Below are positions 12,757 to 21,474 of a stretch of DNA of 44,027 bases, in pieces; within the stretch, counting starts at the first letter, position 1, and each line of letters opens with the position of its first letter. Source of the stretch: Paramoeba atlantica. Taxonomy: Eukaryota; Discosea. The translations under genes and the position numbers were made by a program. The notes under the pieces are model-generated. The model was not told where the DNA came from. It saw only the letters and a program-made list of their open reading frames with translations, and did not search any database. The stretch spans positions 1 through 44,027 of the forward strand of contig CDRNVI010000175.1 in NCBI GenBank assembly GCA_977017575.1. The letters are read 5' to 3'.

Positions 12757-13161
12757 AGAGGGAGATGAGGAAGAAGAAGAAGGATTTTGAAGAAGTAAGA
12801 GTTTGTTGAGACAAAGAGAACAAAAAGAAAGACCACAACAAGGTAACAACCTTGGTTCTTTTTCCCAATTCATCAATTCCAAACATATTCCACATTCAAA
12901 TCTTTTCTTTTTCTCTTCTTCTTCCTTTCTTCTTCTTTTCATCATCTCTTCTTCTCTTTCTCTTTCTCCTTCTTCCTCTCGCTCTTTTCTTTGTTGTTCT
13001 TGATCTTCTATTTCTTGTTCTTCTCCAACATCACTTTCATCATCATCACCAGATTGTTCTTCTTTCTTTTCTTTTCTTGTTTTTCGTTTCTCTTTCTCAT
13101 TCTCACTCTCCACAATCTCTATTCCTCCTCTCTTTTTCTCTTCTTTTTTTCCTTCACTCAT
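10856..13161 (-). CDS. TRIM-like RING/B-box/coiled-coil/NHL protein, copy 4 (intact, 729 aa)
   Basis: Exon 1 is 13161-12555 and exon 2 is 12438-10856. Lengths are consistent with one open frame of 729 residues (607 plus 1583 nt, phase 1 junction). The order is a charged tail, RING-like domain (FECGIC, LPCCGLSFCSLC, Ser/Pro run, VKCPIC), B-box 1 (CVNFETCG, CSDC, CDSC), B-box 2 (CSKH, CFQC, CIRC, THVQH), a coiled coil of about 70 residues, a Thr run, and six NHL repeats. The RING lacks the usual zinc-binding His (CGL in place of CGH). The region between the B-boxes carries a small private difference (SQQRNVTCGEQSNEGG). The family acts as ubiquitin ligases and/or through propeller binding of RNA or protein; with this RING the ligase role is doubtful. 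Convergent with copy 3. Confidence 0.88.
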
Positions 13162-14859
13162 TTTGTTTTCACGTCCCACCCAACAACAAAAAAAGGAAAC
13201 AACTTTTGAAAAGAGAAGAACAAAAACACAAGTAAAATAGATGAAAGGTCTCTGAGTGAAACAATAAATAATCAATAACCACAACACACACAAACAAAAA
13301 GAGAACAAAATGATAAAACACACACACATAAAAACAAGAAAAAAGAAGATTACAAAATCAAAATCAAAATCAAAACCTTTTTCTCAAAGTTTCCAAAAAA
13401 AAAAAAGAGGATACAAAAAAAAAACAAGAAGTAGAAGAGGGAGAAGAAGAAAACGAAAATGTCCAGAGACTCCTCCTAAATCACAATCCGCAACACCCCC
13501 ACACAGCAACAACAACAAAGAAAGCCTGAATAATTCACAAAAGAGAGAGAGAAAAACCTTGTCAACAAAAGATCCAAAAAAGAGAAAGAGAGAAAGAGAG
13601 AAAGAGAGAAAAGGAGAAGAGAGGAAAACACAAAAATGAAAAATGGCAAGAGGAGAGAAGAGGAGAGACAAAAAAATGGAGAAAAAAGAAGACTCTGAAA
13701 GAAATCAAAACTGTGAGGCAAATCAGAACCAAAATGAAATGTCCAAATGAAATACAAGAGAAGAGAGAGAGAGGAGCGCAAAACAAAATCTCAGCAAAGA
13801 AGAGAAACAACAGAAAGATGGGAAGGAGAGAAGAAACAAAAATAAAAGAGGTTGTTGTCCAAAAAGAGGTCCAACAAAAACTCAAAAAGAGATTCAACGA
13901 GAACTGAAATCAAGAGAGAGACAGAAAAAAACAGAAAGAAAGAAAGAACAAGAGAGAAAAAAAGAGAAAAAAAAGGAAGGGTACGAAAAGAGGATTCAAA
14001 ACTTTTTCGACATCTGAAAAAAAATGTCACCAAAAACTTTCTTTTTTCACTTCAACAACAGATTTTTGAAGTGAAAAAAGAAAGAGAGAAAGAAATTTGA
14101 ATTGAAAAGAGGAAAAAAATCAATTTTTTGTATTTTTTCTTGTATTGCCAGATTGGGTGGCACGACTGACAATCATTCGTCTCATAAGAACCATCATGTG
14201 ACACCATACCAAGGTCGAAATCGCAAGGGGAAGTAAGTTGAAGCCAATTTGTTTTTAAAAACTATCGTGAGCTCTTCCAACACAAGACGTTCGGAAAGAG
14301 ATGGAACAGGAGATGGAACAGGAGATGGAACAGGAGACGGAGTTGGATAAGTAAGAGAGAGGAGGAGAGGAGAGAAAGAAGAACCATTCAGTTGGTCTGT
14401 GGAGGAAATCGAAAAAAAGGTTTGAAAGAAGGAGAATAAAATCAAAGCGAAAAAGTGTGAACAAGAAACATTTTGTGCACCAGAAAAGACTGAAAAGAAA
14501 GGAAAGGGAGGGAACGAAAGAGATAAAAATCGAATCGAAATTGAAGAAGAAGGTGATTGGAAAAGAAGAAGACCACACCACACCACACCACAACAGAGAC
14601 TAAAACTAAAAAGGGGGAAAGAGAAAAAAATTAATTTCTTTCATTTTCCTCCAAAGAAAAAGAAAAAAAAGTAAACAAAAATAAAAAAATAGAATTAAAT
14701 GAAAATCAAAAAAGAAAAAAGAAACAAAGGAGAAAAAAAATAAAACAAAGAACACACCTTCACTTCACCAACACTTCTCAAAAAAAGAAACAAAAAAAAA
14801 TAAGAAAAGAGAAAAGGAAATGAAAAAAAAATCAAACCTGTTTTTTCCTTCTCTCTTTT
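13162..14859. repeat. Spacer between copies 4 and 5: 5' flank repeat, short unique segment, 3' flank repeat
   Basis: No gene is supported. 13162-14030 duplicates the 5' flank of copy 2. 14376-14859 duplicates, in the same orientation, the 3' flank of copy 2 (CCACACCACACC run at 14574-14592). Between them, about 14140-14345 is unique to this spacer, less biased in composition, and contains a 12-bp tandem repeat. That unique piece may mark the junction where copy 5 was joined to the array. Confidence 0.55.
14300..14337. repeat. 12-bp tandem repeat, about three copies
   Basis: The unit ATGGAACAGGAG is repeated three times and then decays (GACGGAG). It sits in the only non-duplicated part of the spacer between copies 4 and 5. 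In one minus frame it would read Ser-Pro-Val-Pro repeats, but no gene model is supported. Confidence 0.7.
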
Positions 14860-17116
14860 TCAAAATGATTTCCATAATTCAATTGAATTTTTCTCCCAAT
14901 CTGAAACAATAATTGTTCCAAATGAATCAATAACAACCCCAATAGGTTTCTTCATGTGATGTTTACCAAATGAAAAAAGAAATGTTCCATCTTTCTCAAA
15001 CACACTCACTCTTCCATTTCCAAAATCACAAACAACAATTCTACCTTCCCCATCCACATCAACACCTTTTGGATAATCAAATTGAGAATCACCTGAACCT
15101 TTTGTTCCAAAACATCGAATAAAATTCCCTTCAATATCCATCACTTGAATTCGATGATTCAAAGTATCACAAATAACAATATTCCCATCTCTATCAACTA
15201 CAACACTGTTTGGTTGATCAAATTGACCTTCAGAAGAACCTTTTGAACCAAAAGAATGAAGAAAAGATCCATCATTATCAAATACTTGAATTCGATGATT
15301 CAAAGTATCAGCAACAATAATTCTACCTTCTTCATCCACATCCACACCACATGGGATATCAAACTGACCATCTTTAGAACCTCTTGATCCAAAAGATTTG
15401 ATCAATTCTCCTTCTTTGTTTAATATTACAACTCTATAACGACCTTGAAACCGATCAAGAACAACAATTTGGTCATTCAATCCAATTGAAACATCAAAAG
15501 GGTTCAAATGAAGTGAATCAATTGTTTTCTGAATTGTTGATTCAATCATCTCATTTCCTTCTTTATCTCTCACACTCAATCCACCCCCAAATTTACAAAT
15601 AAAAATATTCCCATCACTGTTCACACTCACTCCAAAAGGTCCGTCCTTCAAAGGAAAAGAAGAAACAACACGAAAAGAATCACCACCACCATCACAACAA
15701 ATCACTCCTTTCTTTGGTTTTGAGAATAATCCAACAACACCTCCTTCAGAAACAATATCATTTGCAGTTTGAAGAAGAGTTGAAAAAAGTTGATCATCAA
15801 AAAAGAGAGAAACATCACAATCAGTTGTTGTTGTTGTTGTTGTTGGTGTGTTGGATAAACGAATAATTGAATCTTTTCTTATTCTCAAATCTTCTTTCTC
15901 CAATTCTATTTCTTTCTTCTCAATTCTTTTCTTTTCTAATTTCTCTTCTAATTCTTTCATTTCTTTTTCAATCCTTTTTCTTTCTTCTTCAATCTCAATC
16001 AATCTTTTCTCTAATTTATCTCCAACCTTTATAACTTCATCCCTTTTCTCTAAAATACTTTCTTCAATTGATTTCACTTTCTCATTGTGTTGAACATGAG
16101 TTTCAAGAATACAACGAATACAAACAAAAGAAGAACATTGAAAACAATATCCACTGATTGTTTCAGATGGGTGTTTTGAACATTCTCTCTTCTTCAAATT
16201 CTCCAATCCCATCACTCCCACCACCCCTCCCTCCTCTTCCAATCTTCTTCTTCCACCTCCTCCCTCGACACCCTTTCTTTCAGATCGTCTGTGATTTCGA
16301 GAGAAAATAGAAGAAGAGTGAGAAGAATGATCACAAGAATCACAAATAAAGACGTTACAATCAGAACAAAACATTTGAGTTTGTTTTCCACACGTTTCGA
16401 AATTCGCACATTCTGATTCACCATCTCCTGTTGTTTTGTTTTTCAAAAAACATGTTTTTTCAACTTTGAAATAACTTTCTCTCAAAAAAAAAAAGAAAGA
16501 AAAGTGAGAGTTCAAAAAAGAAAGAAAGAAAACCTGGTTGGTGGGAGAAAGTGATCAAATTTGAAGAAAGAAGAACATCAATCGTTTCTGGAATCAAATA
16601 ATTCATCGAAAGTGTTTCAACACTTTCACATTCATTCACTTCTCCACAAACTGGACATTTCACACCTTTCAAAGAGGAAGAGGAAGAAGAGGAAGAAGGA
16701 TTTTGAAGAAGAAAGAGTTTGTTGAGACAAAGAGAACAAAAAGAAAGACCACAACAAGGTAACAACCTTGGTTCTTTTTCCCAATTCATCAATTCCAAAC
16801 ATATTCCACATTCAAATCTTTTCTTTTTCTCTTCTTCTTCCTTTCTTCTTCTTTTCATCACCACTTCTGCTCTTTCTCTTTCTCTTTCTCTTTCTTCCTC
16901 TTGTTCTCTCTTTCCAAGAACATCCTCACTTCTTCTTTCTCTTTCTTCCTTTCCTTCTCCGTCTCTTTCATCATCAACATTGTCATCTTCAATTACAACA
17001 ACATCATCTTCTTCTTCTTTCTCTTTCTTTCCTCTTTTGGTTTTTCTCTTTTTCTCACTTTCTAATTCTATTCCTTCTTCTCCTCCTCTTTTTCTCTTTC
17101 CTCTTTTTTCACTCAT
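14860..17116 (-). CDS. TRIM-like RING/B-box/coiled-coil/NHL protein, copy 5 (intact, 716 aa)
   Basis: Exon 1 is 17116-16534 and exon 2 is 16427-14860 (583 plus 1568 nt, phase 1 junction), giving an open frame of 716 residues. A charged N-terminal tail covers residues 1-100; the RING-like domain is about 103-162 with a short Ser run; two B-boxes lie at about 200-300; a Lys/Glu coiled coil at about 300-370; and the NHL propeller fills the C-terminal 300 residues. The N-terminal class (MSEKRGKRKRGG) is shared with copy 3, not with copies 2 and 4. The blade-5 loop reads DTLNHR, the same motif that copies 2, 4 and 5 carry in blade 4, which suggests sequence transfer between blades. It is the last copy, next to a tRNA gene. 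Confidence 0.88.
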
Positions 17117-17486
17117 TTTGTCTCTGTAAGGAAAAAGAGATCAATCAACAACATAAAAAGGAAAGAAGAAAAAGTGAGAATGAACACTTTTAAAAAAATA
17201 GATGTCACAAAAAAGAAAAGAAGAAAAACAAACATTCTCCTCTCTCAGAAGACAACAAACACCCAAAAACACAACTTTCCAAAAGAGAAGGGACAAAACA
17301 AACTCTCTCCTCTCTCAGAGCACAAAAAGAAGAGAGAGAAAGAAGCGAACCAAGAGGGAAAACAAAACAGCTTCAACAAAAAAAAGTGAGAAAGAGAAAA
17401 AAAGCAAACAAAAAGAAGAGAGAAAGGCGAAACCAAAAGGAGAAGGAAAACAGAAGAAAAAAAGAGCAAACAAAAAGAAAAATATC
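17117..17486. other. Purine-rich spacer between copy 5 start and tRNA-Asp
   Basis: The 370 bases hold no recognisable gene. The stretch next to copy 5 (GAGATCAATCAA then ACAAC) matches the reverse complement of the 5' flank of copy 3, so the class B genes share a short 5' flank. The remainder is A/G-rich. The bases just before the tRNA provide its terminator on the minus strand. Confidence 0.5.
17478..17482 (-). terminator. Pol III T-run terminator of tRNA-Asp
   Basis: Five consecutive T on the minus strand, four bases beyond the tRNA 3' end, the normal termination signal for RNA polymerase III. Confidence 0.75.
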
Positions 17487-17558
17487 CTCCCCGACCGGGA
17501 ATCGAACCCGGGACTCCCGCGTGACAGGCGGGGATTTTGCCAACTATACTATCGGGGA
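17487..17558 (-). tRNA. trnD-GTC: tRNA-Asp (anticodon GTC)
   Basis: On the minus strand a 72-nt cloverleaf starts TCCCCGA and ends TCGGGGA plus discriminator G, giving a perfect 7-bp acceptor stem. The anticodon arm reads CCCGC-CTGTCAC-GCGGG with anticodon GTC, and the T arm contains GGTTCGATTCC (box B). The discriminator G is the usual identity base for tRNA-Asp. No intron and no encoded CCA. A run of five T on the minus strand directly downstream (about 17478-17482) fits a Pol III terminator. The long plus-strand open frame spanning this locus is therefore spurious here. Confidence 0.97.
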
Positions 17559-17669
17559 TTTGATGAAAAAATGGAAAATCTTAGTTGTTTTCTTAATTTC
17601 CGAAAAAAAATTCCGTTTTTTTTGTTTTTCTTTCTCTTTCTTTCTTGCTTTCTTTTTTGTGTTTTTGGG

Positions 17670-19486
17670 ATGGATCAGAGACATAAAGATTTACTTGCTG
17701 AGGGATTGGAGTTTGATGAGATTGATGGGGATGTTGAAGGGGAAGATCAAGATAATCTTTTGTTACAAATGTATACTGGGAAGTGGGATTTGGGAGATGA
17801 AGGAGAGGGGAAAGAAGGAGGAGGGGGAAAAGAAGAAAGAGAAAAAGAAAAAGAGAGAAAAGAACAAGAGAAAGAAAAAGAAAAAGAAGAAGAGAAGGGG
17901 AGAAAGAAAGGAGAGGAGGAGAAAAGAGCAAAAAGTTCATCTGGGAGACTTGGAGCCAGACGATATTGGGAAGAAGAAGATCAAGCTCTTGTTTGTTTCA
18001 ATTGTAATCAAACGGGTCATATTCGAATCCACTGTCCAAATGAAAGAGTCGCGGTTTTTTCCTTTTTCATTCTCTCTTTTATTCTTTCATATTAATATTT
18101 AAAAGAAAAACATTTTTCTGTTGACAAAAAACGAAGAGAGAAAGAGAGAGAAGAGAGCGGGGAACGGCGAAAAGTGAGAAAAAAGAGATCCAGAAAGTGA
18201 GATTGGAAAAAGAAAGAAAGAAATCTGAAAAAAAGATCGATATTTTTTTTCTTTGATAGAGACCAAAGGATTGTTTTCTTTGTGGAGAAATTGGACACAT
18301 TGCTCGAGATTGTCGTCAAAATCTCAGTTCTTCTCTCTTCATCTTCTCTCTCTCTCTTCATCTCCTCTCTTCATCTTCTCTTTCTCCTCTCTTTTTCCCT
18401 TTTTCTCCTCTTTTTCTCTCTTTTATTCACTTGATCTTTTCTAACTTTTGTTTTTGTTTAGTTTGTCATCGTTGTAATGAGAAAGGGCATTTTGCCAGAG
18501 AATGTACCTCTGATCTTTCATTCAAAGAGAGAGGGAGAAGAGAGATGGGTTCTGAAAGGAGAGGGGAAAGAAGGAGTGAAAGAGAGGAGTGGGAGAGAGA
18601 ATTGAGTCGAAGAGAAGAAGAATGGGAAAGAGAAGGAAGGGGATGGAGAAGTGAAGAGAGGAGAGAGATGGAGAAGTGAAGAGAGGAGAGACGAAGATTG
18701 GAGAAGAGAAGAGACGAGAAGAGACGAGAGGAGAAGAGACGAGAGGAGGGAAAGAGGAGAAAGAGGGAGAGAGGAAAGAAGAGAATGGAAAGGAAGAAGA
18801 GAAGAGATTTGCTCTGATCCACCTACTTATGCTCAGGTAGGAATGAAAGAAGACAAACAAAATTGTTTTTTGAACTTTTTTGATGTGAAAATCTTTCTTT
18901 CTTTTTCTTTTTCTTTAGAACCGTTATTGTTGTAATTGTGGAGATGAAGGTCACTTATTTAATGATTGTACACTCCCACGATATGACGTTTTCCAAAGAA
19001 CAGGTTTGCTGAGAAAAGAAAGAAGAGAATATTTTCTTTTAAATCCCCTTTTTTTCTTTTCTTTTTGATTCACAAAATTAATTGTTAAAAAAAGATGATT
19101 CAAAACATGGAAGAAATTTCTCAGAGGTTTATCAACAAGAAAAACAAAAACGGTTGTCTTTTTTTTTTCTTCTCTCTTTTTCTTTTTTCTTCTCTCTTTT
19201 CTTTTTTTCTTTGAATCTAAATATTTTAATAGAATCAGAGGAGAAGTCAGTCATCCAATTTCGATAAATGCTGAAACGATCCGTGATTATGGCAGAGAAA
19301 GGAGAAGAAATGAAAGAAAAGATATGAAGAATGGTTTGACTTTTTTTTGATTTTTTTTATCTCATAATCATAGCAAAGAAATTTTTTTCCTCTTTTAGTT
19401 TCTCTCTTTAACATTTTCCTTTTTTTTTGATAGAGAGTAAAAAAAGAAAAAGGGAGAATCTCTCTCGAAGTATCAGTTTTGGATAA
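17670..19486 (+). CDS. Zinc-knuckle (CCHC x4) protein, Air1/Air2-ZCCHC7-like
   Basis: Exons are 17670-18053, 18260-18326, 18462-18836, 18919-19003, 19095-19152, 19233-19333 and 19434-19486; all phases match apart from one duplication. The start is MDQRHKDLLAEG, followed by an acidic then Lys/Glu-rich stretch. Four knuckles follow, mostly one per exon: CFNCNQTGHIRIHC, CFLCGEIGHIARDC, CHRCNEKGHFARECT, and CCNCGDEGHLFNDC with the following LPRY. Serial CCHC knuckles ending in such a Cys-x-x-Pro-Arg element are typical of Air1/2 and ZCCHC7, the RNA-binding subunits of the TRAMP complex in nuclear RNA surveillance. Assignment is by motif only. A 25-bp tandem duplication in exon 3 (18642-18691) breaks the frame of a Glu/Arg-rich linker; with one unit removed the model is open. 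The first donor could also be at 18049. Confidence 0.78.
18642..18691 (+). repeat. 25-bp tandem duplication inside a coding exon (frame-shifting)
   Basis: Two perfect adjacent copies of a 25-base unit beginning GATGGAGAAGTG. Because 25 is not a multiple of three, the duplication puts a TGA in frame (about 18677-18679) inside the Arg/Glu linker between knuckles 3 and 4. All later exons fit the frame that would exist with one copy. Confidence 0.85.
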
Positions 19487-19855
19487 ATGTTTATTCTCTT
19501 ATTTTTTTCAAAATATCACTCAATTTCCTTTTTTCACTTTTCTATTTCATTGTATTTTTTTTTCATGAGCAAAAATCGAACAATTACATCTTCTTTTTAC
19601 AAATCAAAAGGATTTTGTTGAGTGAGAAAAAAAAGAAGGGTCAAAGGAATTTCCAAATCATCATTCTTTGCTTTTTTGTTGCTGAGAGCCCCCTCATCAT
19701 GAACCACACTCTCATCTGAAGGTTGAAAATGGAACTTGAAAAAGAATTTCAAATCCTTTTTCAACCTTTTTGCCATTCAAAACATTTTATTGATTTCAAA
19801 TGAAAAGTAGTCAATTTAAAAGGGTAAGAAGAGAGAAAAAAAAGAGGGAGATGAT
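19487..19855. other. Convergent spacer, nothing recognised
   Basis: The 369 bases separate the 3' ends of the zinc-knuckle gene and the small ankyrin gene. T-rich at the left, with a moderately complex stretch near 19680-19790. No open frame, RNA fold or repeat could be supported. Confidence 0.5.
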
Positions 19856-21362
19856 TCAATCCTCCTCGGTTCGTGGTTTTTTGGGTCCTTTCTCACCATC
19901 AATTTCATTTTCTTCTCGACGCTTCCTCTTTTTGCTCCCTTCTTCTTCTTCTTCTTCTTCTTCACAAACTTCTTCAGTTTTTCCTCGTTTGGCAGGCTTA
20001 ATGGAACCATCAACCAGAACAAATTCCTGTTGAGAGAACAGATTTTCCAACAAGAAACAAAAAAAAAAATTCAATTTTGAAATACTCACTTTCAAAAATG
20101 TTTTCATCGTGTCTGAAGTTGATTCGTCAGCAGGTGTGAACCCCTATCATTATTTGTTATATCATAGGCCGTTCAGAAAGAGGAGGGGTAATGGTAAGGG
20201 CCATTCCAAACCTGAGTTGTTTTCGCTTCAATATCCGCACCACGTTCACACAAAAATTCCACAATCTCAGGGTTTGGATTCCGGAAACAACATCCAGCTG
20301 CGAAATGGAGGCATGTTCTACCATACTGGAATGAATCATTTTCAATAATAATTCCCTTGGACGAGACGAATGACAGAAAAAAAAAACTGAATTTCTGTAA
20401 TTAATGTCAACTCCATTTTCCAAGAAAAATTCAATGATTTTCTTCGTCTCAGGTTGCATCGGGTATTCACAGAGATTCATCAGAGGTGTGAAACCCTATT
20501 CTAGTGAAATGAATCCATATTCGTGATGAGAAAACAACAAACTCCCAACTGAATGAACCCCATGAATATCAGCACCATACTCCACAAGGAGTTTGATCAC
20601 ATCTAAGGAGTGAAAGCATGTGTTACTACAACTCCGATGGAGAATTGGCATCTGTTTTCAGCTTATCAGAGTTGGAATAATAAAAGACTTGTCAAAAAGA
20701 GTTGCAATTAATCCAAAAAACACTCTACAGTTCCAGAAGGAGCAATCTCTGCTCCATTTTTTAAAAGCAATTCAACCATCTCAACGTGAGACTTTTCGCA
20801 AGCAAGTTGCAGAGGATTCTGATATCCCCAAAAACCGTTGACCGGACAATGATTGTCCAGCAAGATCCTTGCCAACACCAGATTCTTTTGTGAACAGGCA
20901 TAACAAAGAGAGGAACCACTTATCTACAAATATTGATATTTCAATTCAAAACTTGGAGAAAAAAAAAGAGAATGAACCCCTTTTGTCCGTTTGACGAGAA
21001 AAGAGATAATCTCAGGAGAATAATTCGCACATGAAAAGATCAATCGATCTTCCTTTGTCCCTCTATTTGGATAATACACCTGCTCAAGAATGAGGCAAGT
21101 CTCATCTGCCCCCTTTTCAATCAAAATCTTGACCATCTCAACATCTCCTCTTTCACAAGCAACACGCAAGGGAATTCGATCTTCTTTCTGTTTCAAAAGA
21201 AGCCCATCAAAAAAAGAAAAAAAACTGGTTTCACTTCCTCTCACCGCCACAAACCTTTCCTCTCGGCGCTTTGTTGAGATTAATTAATGGGCTTGAAAGA
21301 AGTTTTAGAGCTTTCTCACAGTCCCCAGCTGTCACAGCGTCAAACAGTTGGCGGTCTGTCAT
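19856..21362 (-). CDS. Ankyrin-repeat protein with basic/acidic nuclear-type tail
   Basis: The start is the ATG at 21362 (MTDRQLFDAVTAGDCEKALKLL), a typical ankyrin N-cap, and the stop is at 19856. Introns are short and phases agree through exons containing PLRVACERGDVEMVKILIEKGA, LQLACEKSHVEMVELLLKNGA, VIKLLVEYGADIHG, FTPLMNLCEYPMQPETKKII and CLHFAAGCCFRNPNPEIVEFL. The last exon (about 20030-19856) is unlike the rest: EFVLVDGSIKPAKRGK, a Glu run, then KKRKRREE and KKPRTEED, which looks like a nuclear localisation signal. The ankyrin stack suggests protein binding; no partner can be named. It directly follows, in the same direction, the large ankyrin gene, so the two may be tandem relatives. 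Confidence 0.75.
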
Positions 21363-21400
21363 CCAAACCAAACCAAACCAAACCAACCGAAACCAACAAG
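21363..21400. repeat. Short AACC/CCAAA-rich repeat upstream of the small ankyrin gene
   Basis: The bases right before the minus-strand start form repeated CCAAA units (ATCCAAACCAAACCAAACC and onward to GAAACCAAC), TTTGG on the coding strand. It lies in the roughly 110-base gap between the two ankyrin genes and could be part of the promoter or 5' UTR. No function is shown. Confidence 0.6.
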
Positions 21401-21474
21401 AGAAACGAGAAACAGAAAATGCAACTGGTGTTAATTTTAGGGCGCTAAAATTTTCTTTGTCAAAATTTTATTTT

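Noticed and set aside
17202..18095. Long plus-strand open frame starting upstream of the zinc-knuckle gene
   Set aside because: It runs through the tRNA-Asp gene. The conserved-looking protein starts at the internal ATG at 17670.
19640..19720. Possible box C/D snoRNA (ATGATGA motif on the minus strand)
   Set aside because: No properly placed CTGA D box and no terminal stem could be found.
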